Shown here: piece by piece, positions 22,732 through 30,227 of the stretch | Layout of the letters: the number at the start of each line of letters is the position of its first letter | Numbering within the stretch: position 1 is the first letter of the stretch | Source of the DNA: Bifidobacterium breve | GTDB lineage: Bacteria; Actinomycetota; Actinomycetes; Nanopelagicales; Nanopelagicaceae | Length of the DNA: 35,266 nt | Assembly (NCBI GenBank): GCA_945866155.1 | Contig: CAMBGL010000001.1 | Span: 1 to 35,266 of the forward strand | Direction of reading: 5' to 3' | Made by a program: the position numbers and the translations under genes | The notes under the pieces: generated by a model | Told to the model about the DNA's origin: nothing | Databases searched by the model: none | Seen by the model: the letters and a program-made list of their open reading frames with translations, nothing else

Positions 22732-25404
22732 ATGCCAGCGTTTTTCGATCGAATTTTGCGTGCAGGTGAAGGACGCCAGCTTCGTGACCTTGCAAAACTC
22801 GTAACGCTAGTCAATGCACAAGAAGATCGTATCTCTGCATTATCCGATGACGATCTACGCAATCAAACTTCAATCTTCAAGAATCGAATTGCTCAAGGTG
22901 AATCTCTCGATGATTTGTTACCAGAAGCATTTGCAGTAGTCCGCGAAGCCGCAAAGCGCACATTAGGACAGCGTCACTACGATGTTCAACTTATGGGTGG
23001 CGCTGCGATGCATCGTGGCAATATTGCAGAAATGAGAACTGGTGAAGGTAAGACTCTTGTAGCAACACTTCCTTCATACCTCAATGCACTTGCAGGCAAA
23101 GGCGTCCACGTAGTTACAACAAATGATTATTTAGCTGAGCGCGATAGTGAATGGATGGGACGTATTCACCGATTCTTGGGACTGAGAGTTGGCGTGATCC
23201 TTGCCAATATGACTCCGGCGGAGCGACGCGAAGCATATGGCGCAGATGTTACATACGGAACAAATAACGAATTTGGTTTTGACTATCTTCGAGACAATAT
23301 GGCTTGGAGTCTTGAAGAGTGTGTTCAGCGCGAACACTTCTTTGCAGTTGTCGATGAAGTGGACTCAATTCTCATAGATGAGGCTCGCACACCTCTCATT
23401 ATTAGTGGCCCTGCCGATAAAGCCACCAAATGGTACGTAGAGTTTGCAAACCTTGTTGCTAAATTGCAACGCGATGTTCACTATGAAGTAGATGAGAAGA
23501 AGAAGAGCTCTTCCGTACTCGAAGATGGCGTAACTCGCGTCGAAGAGATGCTCAAAATCTCGAATCTTTATGAAGCGGCGAATACGCCCATGATCGGCTA
23601 TCTCAATAATGCAATTCGCGCAAAGGAACTCTTCAAGCGCGATAAGGATTATGTAGTCATGAATGGTGAACTACTCATCGTTGATGAGCACACTGGTCGT
23701 ATGCTTGCAGGGCGTCGTTATAGTGAAGGCCTTCATCAAGCACTTGAGGCCAAAGAACGTATTGAAATTCAGGATGAGAACCAAACTCTTGCAACAATTA
23801 CATTGCAGAATTACTTCCGTCTCTATGAAAAAATCTCTGGGATGACTGGTACCGCTAGCACTGAAGCGTCGGAATTTCATCAGATTTATAAATTAGGCGT
23901 AATACCGATTCCAACAAACCGTGAAATGGTTCGCTTAGATCAAGCAGATCTTGTCTACAAATCAGAGGCAGGAAAGTTTTCAGCACTTACTGCCGACATT
24001 GCGCAGCGTCACCGTAAAGGACAACCTGTTTTGGTTGGAACAGTAAGTGTTGAAAAATCTGAAGAATTATCTGGCTATTTGCGTAAAGCCGGTGTACCTC
24101 ACGAAGTTCTCAACGCAAAGCATCATGAACGCGAAGCTGCAATTATTGCTAATGCAGGAGTGAGCGGTGCCGTAACTGTTGCTACAAATATGGCTGGCCG
24201 AGGTACCGACATTATGCTTGGTGGTAATCCAGAGTTTATGGCTGATTACGAATTACAACGTCGTGGAATATCTCCAGTTGATAATGCTCAAGAATACGAA
24301 GCGGCATGGCCAGTAGAAATTGCACGACAGAAAGAGGCTGTAAAGAAAGGCCATGAAGAAGTTGTAGCACTTGGTGGACTCTATGTTTTGGGAACAGAGC
24401 GTCACGAATCACGCCGCATTGATAATCAGTTGCGTGGTCGCTCCGGACGCCAAGGCGATCCTGGAGAATCTCGTTTCTATCTCTCGCTTCAAGATGAATT
24501 AATGCGTCGATTCAATTCCGGAATGGTTGAAAGATTCCTCTCTGCTGCAGGAATTCCTGAAGATTCTCCAATTGAGTCCAAGATGGTAAGTAATGCAATT
24601 CGCTCTGCGCAGACACAGGTAGAAGCGCAGAACTTTGAAATGCGTAAAAATGTTTTGAAATATGACGATGTTATGAATCGTCAACGCCAAGTTGTTTATG
24701 GAGAGCGCCGTTTAGTACTTGAAGGAAAAGATATTAAGGATCAAATCGCTGAATTTGTTGATGAAACTTTGATTGCTTATATTCAAGCAGAAACAGCGGA
24801 GGGATATGCAGAGGATTGGGATCTAGAAAAACTCTGGACTGCTCTTACCTCTATCTATCCAATATCACTCACAGTTGACGATGTTGAAAAATTAGCAGGT
24901 ACTCGAGCTGGACTAGATGCAGATTTCTTGATTGCACAAATAACAGACGATGTTGCCAGAGCTTATGTATCTCGCGAAGCCACACTTGGCGCCCAAGTTA
25001 TGCGAGAGCTAGAGCGCAAAGTCTTGTTATCGGTCCTAGATCGTAAATGGCGCGAACACCTATACGAAATGGATTATCTACAAGAGGGAATTGGACTGCG
25101 TGCTATGGCGCAACGTGATCCACTTGTTGAATATCAGCGTGAAGGTTTCGATTTATTTGCAGCAATGATGGATGGCATCAAAGAAGAGATTGCTGTACTT
25201 CTTTTCAATGTCGAAGTTACTGTCGAATCTAACGAGACAGTAAATGCGAAAGGCTTAGAAAGTAAGCCCGCGCCTGTGGGTGCGCTGCAATACACAGCTG
25301 CCGATGAAAATGGTGTACACAAAACTGGCGACGTTGGTAGAAACTCACAATGTCCGTGTGGCTCTGGAAAGAAATACAAGCGTTGCCATGGTGCGGCGCA
25401 ATAA
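22732..25404 (+). CDS. secA: Preprotein translocase ATPase SecA
   Basis: An 890-residue SecA, full length. Start ATG 22732 (MPAFFDRILRAGEG) is chosen over GTG 22723 because AGGTGAGG stands just upstream and the N-terminus matches the family. Walker A MRTGEGKT is at 101-108; VDEVDSILIDEARTPLIISG, TNMAGRGTDIMLGG and the DNQLRGRSGRQGDPGES helicase motif are present. The C-terminal zinc site CPCGSGKKYKRCHG is intact, as used for SecB or ribosome contact. SecA drives export through SecYEG at the membrane. The hpf gene that usually precedes it in actinobacteria is absent. Confidence 0.97.
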   Translation: MPAFFDRILRAGEGRQLRDLAKLVTLVNAQEDRISALSDDDLRNQTSIFKNRIAQGESLDDLLPEAFAVVREAAKRTLGQRHYDVQLMGGAAMHRGNIAEMRTGEGKTLVATLPSYLNALAGKGVHVVTTNDYLAERDSEWMGRIHRFLGLRVGVILANMTPAERREAYGADVTYGTNNEFGFDYLRDNMAWSLEECVQREHFFAVVDEVDSILIDEARTPLIISGPADKATKWYVEFANLVAKLQRDVHYEVDEKKKSSSVLEDGVTRVEEMLKISNLYEAANTPMIGYLNNAIRAKELFKRDKDYVVMNGELLIVDEHTGRMLAGRRYSEGLHQALEAKERIEIQDENQTLATITLQNYFRLYEKISGMTGTASTEASEFHQIYKLGVIPIPTNREMVRLDQADLVYKSEAGKFSALTADIAQRHRKGQPVLVGTVSVEKSEELSGYLRKAGVPHEVLNAKHHEREAAIIANAGVSGAVTVATNMAGRGTDIMLGGNPEFMADYELQRRGISPVDNAQEYEAAWPVEIARQKEAVKKGHEEVVALGGLYVLGTERHESRRIDNQLRGRSGRQGDPGESRFYLSLQDELMRRFNSGMVERFLSAAGIPEDSPIESKMVSNAIRSAQTQVEAQNFEMRKNVLKYDDVMNRQRQVVYGERRLVLEGKDIKDQIAEFVDETLIAYIQAETAEGYAEDWDLEKLWTALTSIYPISLTVDDVEKLAGTRAGLDADFLIAQITDDVARAYVSREATLGAQVMRELERKVLLSVLDRKWREHLYEMDYLQEGIGLRAMAQRDPLVEYQREGFDLFAAMMDGIKEEIAVLLFNVEVTVESNETVNAKGLESKPAPVGALQYTAADENGVHKTGDVGRNSQCPCGSGKKYKRCHGAAQ

Positions 25405-25409
25405 CTTCT

Positions 25410-25937
25410 CTATAAAAGAGTTAGCGCAGTACATAACCACCGTTTATCAATTCCTTCGAATCTAATAACAAGTGAGCGAAGTCTTCCTCCGTATCGCACT
25501 GTCACAGTTGATTCACAAATCCCATCCAGAGGTTCACTTTGATGTAGCGCTCTCACTCGACCTACCTCCTTTTGACTCCCAACATTTCTAATAAGTTCGC
25601 TATATATCTTTTGATGACACCAATGCGAGAGCTGAGCAGGCTGCCTCTTTCCTGCCCAAATCTCTAAAACGCTCACAACAAATTTGAGAGTCCAGGTATG
25701 TAATTCGGGTAGCTCCGATGCAGATGTTGGTTGTGGCGCAAAATCGGGATCGTAGTTTTCACCAAAGCAAGAAGGTGTTGTAAATAGCATGGCCTTTTGA
25801 GCAATAACTTCTACAACGGGTGCCGGAAAGAGATCGAGTACTGGATGGCTCCAGAAATGTGAATGAATGATTGGAGCTGGTTCAAGAACCACACTTTTAT
25901 ATGTTGGATCTTCATCGATATAGATTTGAGTTGTCAT
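25410..25937 (-). CDS. Rv3235-family protein
   Basis: A 175-residue protein from the ATG at 25937 (MTTQIYIDED). The C-terminal half, from LHTWTLKFVVSVLEIWAGKR through PLDGICESTVTVRYGGRL to the end, is the recognisable domain: an actinobacterial family of unknown function named after Rv3235, found right after secA. It starts with a helical segment and ends in beta strands. There is no signal peptide or membrane helix. It meets secA tail-to-tail with 5 bases between. The in-frame earlier ATG at 25973 would add 12 residues and is less likely. Confidence 0.8.
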   Translation of the reverse strand: MTTQIYIDEDPTYKSVVLEPAPIIHSHFWSHPVLDLFPAPVVEVIAQKAMLFTTPSCFGENYDPDFAPQPTSASELPELHTWTLKFVVSVLEIWAGKRQPAQLSHWCHQKIYSELIRNVGSQKEVGRVRALHQSEPLDGICESTVTVRYGGRLRSLVIRFEGIDKRWLCTALTLL

Positions 25938-26012
25938 GGCGCTCAGATTTGCGCACATAGTTGGGGCGCACATCAGCCAAAAGGATGAGATTGCCTCATA
26001 CTTTTGGATGAC

Positions 26013-26021
26013 TGTGGATAA
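26013..26021 (-). other. DnaA-box-like nonamer
   Basis: The - strand reads TTATCCACA, a perfect match to the strong Escherichia coli DnaA box. It lies in the 123-base divergent region between the Rv3235-like gene and the SAF gene, beside an AT-rich run. A related copy with one mismatch (GTATCCACA) is at 21994-22002. A single box does not make an origin; DnaA-dependent transcription or titration is possible. Confidence 0.35.
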
Positions 26022-26060
26022 AGTATTTTATTTTATCTTCAAGGCTATTGAGTAGCCCGC

Positions 26061-26660
26061 ATGGTTACATATAAAGAAAAATCATCATCACGACTTCCCT
26101 TGGCAATCACATTAGTAATTGCATCGTTTCTATCTGCATTTGTCCTGGCAGCGACTTCAAATCGTGGAAGCCACTATTGGGTTGCTAAGCACGCACTTCT
26201 ACCTGGCGCTCTAATCTCTTCACAAGATGTTACAACTGCGAAATTTGCATTAGGCAAAAGCGCTTCGATATATCTGCTCAAGAATGAAAACCCTGTAGGT
26301 ACCCTAGTTCTAACACCAATCAGTGCGCAGAGTCTCATTGCTAAAGATTTCATAAGTACTAATAGAGACTATGGAACTAGCCATCTTGTTCCGCTGCGAA
26401 TTGCATCTTCTGATCTTCCATCAGGAATCATGAGTGGTGAAATAATTGATCTCTATTGGGTAGATTCACGCGAAAATAATCTGAGTACATCGCCACCCCT
26501 TCTCATTGTGAGTGGAATCTATCTTGTAGATATTGATAGAAGCGGAAAGAATTTCGCAAGCGATATTGGGCTCACGCTCTCAGTTGAATCAGCTGATGTA
26601 CTCAAACTTCTCAGTGCAACAATATTTGGACGATTAGTGGTTGTGAGTACTCATGGCTGA
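26061..26660 (+). CDS. SAF-domain membrane-anchored protein (CpaB/FlgA-like)
   Basis: A 199-residue protein with a membrane helix at about 13-31 after a short positive N-terminus, then a SAF domain (about 38-100): YWVAKHALLPGALISSQDVTTAKF and IYLLKNENPVGTLVLTPISAQSLI. The rest is beta-rich and external. SAF domains of this layout occur in CpaB/RcpC of Flp pilus assembly and in FlgA-type chaperones. The next gene is CpaE-like and starts inside this one (8-base overlap), which supports a Tad/Flp-like pairing, but no pilin, TadA or secretin gene is seen here. A small GGCTA/TAGCC hairpin (26043-26057) ends 3 bases before the ATG. Confidence 0.8.
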   Translation: MVTYKEKSSSRLPLAITLVIASFLSAFVLAATSNRGSHYWVAKHALLPGALISSQDVTTAKFALGKSASIYLLKNENPVGTLVLTPISAQSLIAKDFISTNRDYGTSHLVPLRIASSDLPSGIMSGEIIDLYWVDSRENNLSTSPPLLIVSGIYLVDIDRSGKNFASDIGLTLSVESADVLKLLSATIFGRLVVVSTHG

Positions 26661-27753
26661 ACAAGAGTTACCTATTGTTATGACGGCGATAGCAGATGCG
26701 CAGATAGAAGGTTTTGTGGCAAGTGGACTCTTTGCCCAAGGTTGGTCAGTTGTATTTCGAGCCTTAGACATAGCATCGCTCTTGAAATATATTGCGGCTA
26801 ATCCCGAAATCGCAAAGAGTGCACTCGTGCTCTACACCCCGGATCTTCCAGGCTTAGAGCCAAATACCTGTTTAGAAATTTCCCGAATGGTCAAGCAATC
26901 AATTGGCTTTTCCAATAACTTAGAGAGATTTCAAGATTATGCGGGGCTTTATGAAATTCCAAAAGATGTAACCGAACTTGTGAGTTTGGTTCGTGGTTCA
27001 CTACGTAGCCCTTTGATTCGCCAGTCTTCCCCTATTCAAAACTCAACAAGGCGGGCACAAGTCGTTGCCATTGGTTCAGTAGGAAGTGGAGTTGGTTGCA
27101 CAACAGTTGCAATCAATATTGCAATGGAGCTAAGTGTGCTTGAAAAGTCCACACTTCTCATAGATGCAAATTTTAGAGCGCCATCCATAGCAGTACTTCT
27201 TTCACTTCGAAATCTTCACAGTGATGAGGGATGGCGAAACGTTGCACCCTTATTTTCAATATCTGAGATAACTCAGCTTCGATCAAATAGCATCGATGAC
27301 TTTATGATGCGAGCCATAGACAGTTTTGATCAAATTATTATTGATCTAGGTTCCATCTCTGGACTATCAAATCGTCTTACTGATCAGCGTTGGACCTCAA
27401 AAATGACAACATGGTCCTGTGATAACGCCGATGAACTTTGGATAATCTCGAAGCCTGACTTACTGGGTTCACATAGATTAGAACAAGTCCTTCCCTTATT
27501 AGAGAAGACAACAATGAGAGCGAAATTGGGATTTCTCCTCAATATGAAATCGCAGGGCAAGAAGGGTGAAAATGAAGAGGCACGCTTTCTAGCCTCGATA
27601 ACACCGCTGCGCCCAAAGAGCTTGCGAGTTATTGCGCGCGATAGTAGGTCGGTCCAGGCAAGTGAAGAGGCTCGCTCTACCTTGATTGAAGTAAATGAGC
27701 GTTCCTCTCTGAGGAAGTCATTAGCAAAGATTGCGAGTGAAATCTCTAGCTAA
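26653..27753 (+). CDS. CpaE-like MinD-family ATPase with degenerate P-loop
   Basis: A 366-residue protein. Residues 1-120 look like a degenerate receiver-type domain, as in CpaE. The ATPase part starts near 136: VVAIGSVGSGVGCTTVAINIA (P-loop near 141-151), LLIDANFRAPSIAVLL as Walker A prime, and QIIIDLGS as the Walker B region. Compared with KGGxGKTT, both lysines are replaced (GSGVGCTT), so hydrolysis may be weak or lost; CpaE proteins often lack only the second one. It is translationally coupled to the SAF gene. Likely role: positioning or regulating an envelope machine, by analogy with CpaE. Confidence 0.75.
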   Translation: MAEQELPIVMTAIADAQIEGFVASGLFAQGWSVVFRALDIASLLKYIAANPEIAKSALVLYTPDLPGLEPNTCLEISRMVKQSIGFSNNLERFQDYAGLYEIPKDVTELVSLVRGSLRSPLIRQSSPIQNSTRRAQVVAIGSVGSGVGCTTVAINIAMELSVLEKSTLLIDANFRAPSIAVLLSLRNLHSDEGWRNVAPLFSISEITQLRSNSIDDFMMRAIDSFDQIIIDLGSISGLSNRLTDQRWTSKMTTWSCDNADELWIISKPDLLGSHRLEQVLPLLEKTTMRAKLGFLLNMKSQGKKGENEEARFLASITPLRPKSLRVIARDSRSVQASEEARSTLIEVNERSSLRKSLAKIASEISS

Positions 27754-27760
27754 TCTCCAA

Positions 27761-27766
27761 TATAAT
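27761..27766 (+). promoter_or_regulatory. -10 of leaderless promoter for DUF6912-pdtaS
   Basis: A perfect TATAAT lies 6 bases before the ATG at 27773, with no Shine-Dalgarno. The -35 is poor. This is the clearest leaderless candidate in the window and suggests that the DUF6912-like gene and pdtaS have their own promoter, separate from the SAF-CpaE pair. Confidence 0.55.
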
Positions 27767-27772
27767 TACCAC

Positions 27773-28180
27773 ATGCGAGCATATCTTCCTCTATCTTCTG
27801 CGGATATTGCCCTATTCCTTAGGTCAAAAACTATTCCTGTCTCTAAGTTATATGCACCAACTATTAAGTATTTGACTGACAATAATGATCATGATGATGA
27901 AGAGATTGAATACATGCTCTCCTTGCTTGCAGCAAATGATGCAATGAATCTCGTTAGCGGTAATCAAAAAATAGGGACCCTGCTTGCCTTGGAAATAGAA
28001 AGTAAAGAGATTGCAGTCGAAGGAAGTGACTCAATAACCCTCGTCGGAGATTTAGTGTGGGATCGCGTTGAATGCCTATTTACAAGTGTTCTCGATGAGG
28101 AGGGCGATATCGAACTAACATGGTATGCCACTCAAGAAATTGAAGATCAATTAGCCCTCATTTCATCTGGAAATAAGTAA
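27773..28180 (+). CDS. DUF6912-like protein
   Basis: A 135-residue acidic protein from ATG 27773, 19 bases after the CpaE-like stop. The N-terminus MRAYLPLSSADIALFL and the pattern of a helical first half, a YMLSLLAANDAMNLV helix and a beta-strand second half resemble an actinobacterial family listed as DUF6912, often near pdtaS. No catalytic residues stand out and it has no signal peptide. The assignment rests on the N-terminal pattern and position, so it is moderate. Function unknown. Confidence 0.6.
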   Translation: MRAYLPLSSADIALFLRSKTIPVSKLYAPTIKYLTDNNDHDDEEIEYMLSLLAANDAMNLVSGNQKIGTLLALEIESKEIAVEGSDSITLVGDLVWDRVECLFTSVLDEEGDIELTWYATQEIEDQLALISSGNK

Positions 28181-28187
28181 TCAAATA

Positions 28188-29660
28188 ATGCAACAGTTTG
28201 AGAATATGCTTCAAGGTAGAAGCTCTATAACACCCTCTCAATCACACCGCCTACGCGAACTAATTGCAGATTGGCAACTTCTCTCTGATTTATCTTTTGC
28301 AGATCTTGTTTTATGGGTACCGCTTCGCAAAGATAGCAAGAGTTGGCCAACGGGACATGTAGCAATTGCTCATATTCGCCCGACAACTGCAGCGACAGTT
28401 TTTACACAAGATGTTATTGGCGAAGAAGCACCGTGGGGGAGTCGTCCCGGTATTGAGCGAGCACTCTCAGATGCAGAGATTGTGCGAGATGCAGAACCTG
28501 AGCTCATTGGCGAACTGATGATAAAGGAAGAGACAATCCCAGTAATTTTTGAGGAGCAAGTGATTGCAGTTATTTCTCGCCATAGAAATGCTGAATTGAT
28601 GAGATCACCGAGCCGTCTCGAACTCAATTATCGCGAAATTGCTCACAATTTGTATCGCATGATTGCTGAGGGAAATTTTCCATATCCGAATGCAAATAGT
28701 CTCTTCGATCCAGCACCTCGCGTGGGAGATGGACTTATTCGATTAGATGTCAATGGAGTTATTTCATATGCAAGCCCAAACGCCCGTTCTGCTTTCAATC
28801 GAATGGGATGGAATGGAGAGATGGAAAGTTTCTCACTCTCCGATGTGGCAGAAAAAGTGAGTAAAGAACGTCGTGATGCACATGAAGAAGGACTTCAAAC
28901 ACAATTGAGTGGCAGAGCACTACGTCGCGCCGAAGTTGAAAATGCAGGCGGGACAATCGATTTACTTGTGTTGCCATTGATTCAAAGCACTGATCGAATC
29001 GGGGCAATTGTTTTGCTTCACAATGTTACTGAACTTCGCAGACGTGAACGCGAACTTGTAACAAAAGATGCAACTATTCGAGAAGTACACCATCGAGTTA
29101 AGAACAACCTACAAACTGTCTCAGCTCTTTTGCGCCTTCAAGCACGTCGAATTGAAGATCCTGCAGCCAGTGCCGCCCTTGAAGAAGCTGTTCGTAGAAT
29201 TGCATCAATCGCACTCGTGCACGAAACACTTTCTAGTAGCTCCGATGCTTCGGTAGCCTTTGATGATGTTCTCAATCGATTAGTAACGCATGCTCTAGAA
29301 CTGAGTCCACGAATGGCCACACTTCAAATAATTCGTGAGGGCGACTTTGGCTCACTAGAGCCAAGAATCGCGACTCCTTTAGCGCTAGTTGTTACAGAAC
29401 TAATTCATAATGCACTTGAACATGGACTTGAGGCGAGTGGAACAGCGCTTGTTATTTCCGTAAATAGATCAGATGTCCATTGCGAAGTTAGAATTAGTGA
29501 TGATGGCGTCGGTCTTCCAAAGAATTTTGATTTAGCACAATCCTCAAATTTAGGACTTCAAATTGTCCGCACGCTAACTGAGAATGAATTGAAAGGTGAT
29601 TTATCACTTCGTTCTTCAGAAAAAGGAACTATTGCAGAACTTAACTTTCCGTTGAACTAA
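28188..29660 (+). CDS. pdtaS: PdtaS-like cytosolic sensor histidine kinase
   Basis: A 490-residue kinase without membrane helices. Domains: N-terminal GAF about 25-160 (LIADWQLLSDLSFADLVLWVP), PAS about 180-285, then a HisKA_2-type domain with IREVHHRVKNNLQTVSALL (H301/H302 region), and HATPase with ELIHNALEHG and ISDDGVGLP. This is the PdtaS (Rv3220c) layout. Its partner PdtaR, an ANTAR RNA-binding antiterminator, is not in this window. In mycobacteria the pair reacts to copper/NO signals and c-di-GMP has been linked to the GAF domain. It ends with no gap against convergent whiB1, the Rv3219-Rv3220c order. Confidence 0.92.
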   Translation: MQQFENMLQGRSSITPSQSHRLRELIADWQLLSDLSFADLVLWVPLRKDSKSWPTGHVAIAHIRPTTAATVFTQDVIGEEAPWGSRPGIERALSDAEIVRDAEPELIGELMIKEETIPVIFEEQVIAVISRHRNAELMRSPSRLELNYREIAHNLYRMIAEGNFPYPNANSLFDPAPRVGDGLIRLDVNGVISYASPNARSAFNRMGWNGEMESFSLSDVAEKVSKERRDAHEEGLQTQLSGRALRRAEVENAGGTIDLLVLPLIQSTDRIGAIVLLHNVTELRRRERELVTKDATIREVHHRVKNNLQTVSALLRLQARRIEDPAASAALEEAVRRIASIALVHETLSSSSDASVAFDDVLNRLVTHALELSPRMATLQIIREGDFGSLEPRIATPLALVVTELIHNALEHGLEASGTALVISVNRSDVHCEVRISDDGVGLPKNFDLAQSSNLGLQIVRTLTENELKGDLSLRSSEKGTIAELNFPLN

Positions 29661-29936
29661 TTAGTTATTATTTCCCATATTTTGCTCAAGTAAACGAGCG
29701 CGATTACGTGCAGCTCGACGCTTCAGTGCTCGACGCTCGTCTTCAGAAAGCCCACCCCACACGCCAGCATCTTGACCACTCTCGAGTGCCCATGCAAGAC
29801 ATGGTTCTTTGACGATACAACGATTACAAACTTTTTTTGCTTCTTCGATTTGAGATATTGCAGGGCCAGTATTTCCGACAGGAAAGAAGAGCTCAGGATC
29901 TTCATCGCGGCAAGCCGATTGGTGTCGCCAATCCAT
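29661..29936 (-). CDS. whiB1: WhiB1-like Fe-S transcription factor
   Basis: A 91-residue WhiB protein from the ATG at 29936. MDWRHQSACRDEDPELFFPV, cluster cysteines C9, C37, C40 and C46, GVWGG (58-62) and the basic end RRALKRRAARNRAR match WhiB1 (Rv3219/WblE) closely. WhiB1 holds an NO-sensitive [4Fe-4S] cluster and binds the sigma A region 4. Start choice: GAGGAG lies 8 bases before ATG 29936 but only 2 bases before the in-frame ATG at 29942, so the shorter form is favoured. The gene meets pdtaS tail-to-tail without a gap. A palindrome lies within its promoter. Confidence 0.94.
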   Translation of the reverse strand: MDWRHQSACRDEDPELFFPVGNTGPAISQIEEAKKVCNRCIVKEPCLAWALESGQDAGVWGGLSEDERRALKRRAARNRARLLEQNMGNNN

Positions 29937-29983
29937 GGGCATATCTCCTCTACGACCTCGGTGAGAGGCGGTGTAATTCGTGA

Positions 29984-30011
29984 AAAATACAACATCATTA
30001 ATGATGTGCAA
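29984..30011 (-). promoter_or_regulatory. Candidate whiB1 promoter
   Basis: On the - strand, -35 TTGCAC (30006-30011), a 16-base spacer and -10 TATTTT (29984-29989). Transcription would begin near 29977, giving a leader of about 40 bases with the GAGGAG site. The spacer is almost filled by the palindrome at 29992-30007. Confidence 0.5.
29992..30007. promoter_or_regulatory. 16-bp perfect palindrome, operator candidate
   Basis: ACATCATTAATGATGT is a perfect inverted repeat with no central spacer. It lies between, and touches, the -35 and -10 of the likely whiB1 promoter, a standard place for a repressor site. It does not match the CRP consensus TGTGA-N6-TCACA known for mycobacterial whiB1. Confidence 0.5.
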
Positions 30012-30030
30012 GGGTGTAATTCTCCCTTGC
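30008..30030. repeat. 7-bp inverted repeat upstream of whiB1
   Basis: GCAAGGG (30008-30014) and CCCTTGC (30024-30030) flank nine bases, TGTAATTCT. It adjoins the 16-bp palindrome and overlaps the -35 box. It could be an activator site upstream of the promoter, or the hairpin of a transcript coming from the tRNA gene. Confidence 0.4.
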
Positions 30031-30068
30031 ATTCGAGAGATTCACAAGGAGACTAGCCCTACGAATCG

Positions 30069-30093
30069 AAAAAATAGAGTGAGATATCTCCCG
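30069..30093 (-). terminator. Possible terminator of tRNA-Arg
   Basis: On the - strand, downstream of the tRNA, the palindrome GAGATATCTC (30081-30090) is followed shortly by TTTTTT (30069-30074). The stem is weak because only three base pairs remain once a loop is allowed, so read-through towards whiB1 is possible. Confidence 0.3.
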
Positions 30094-30101
30094 TACAAGA
30101 G

Positions 30102-30173
30102 TGCCCCCGACAGGAATCGAACCTGTGCACCCGCCTCCGGAGGGCGGTGCTCTATCCCCTGAGCTACGGGGGC
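30102..30173 (-). tRNA. tRNA-Arg (anticodon CCG)
   Basis: A 72-base cloverleaf on the - strand. Acceptor GCCCCCG pairs with CGGGGGC, with discriminator A; the D arm is GCTC-AGGGGATA-GAGC, the anticodon arm CCGCC-CTCCGGA-GGCGG, the variable loop GTGC, and the T arm ACAGG-TTCGATT-CCTGT. Anticodon CCG reads CGG arginine codons. CCA is not encoded, as is usual in actinobacteria. Confidence 0.96.
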
Positions 30174-30188
30174 GCTGTAAGTAGAAGG

Positions 30189-30217
30189 TTATCAGCGGAT
30201 GCATATATCGAGGGCAA
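30189..30217 (-). promoter_or_regulatory. Promoter of tRNA-Arg
   Basis: On the - strand: -35 TTGCCC (30212-30217), 17 bases, -10 TGATAA (30189-30194), then 15 bases to the first base of the tRNA. Position and spacing are those of a strong housekeeping promoter. It is divergent from msrA. Confidence 0.6.
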
Positions 30218-30227
30218 CTGAAAGAAT

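Noticed and set aside
25402..25426. Terminator between secA and the Rv3235-like gene
   Set aside because: The AACTTCTCT/AGAGTT pairing is imperfect, AT-rich and inside the coding end of the - strand gene; too weak to call.
29937..30032. Longer WhiB1 with a 30-residue N-terminal extension
   Set aside because: The extension translates the promoter and leader; WhiB1 homologues begin at MDWRH and the GAGGAG site fits ATG 29936.
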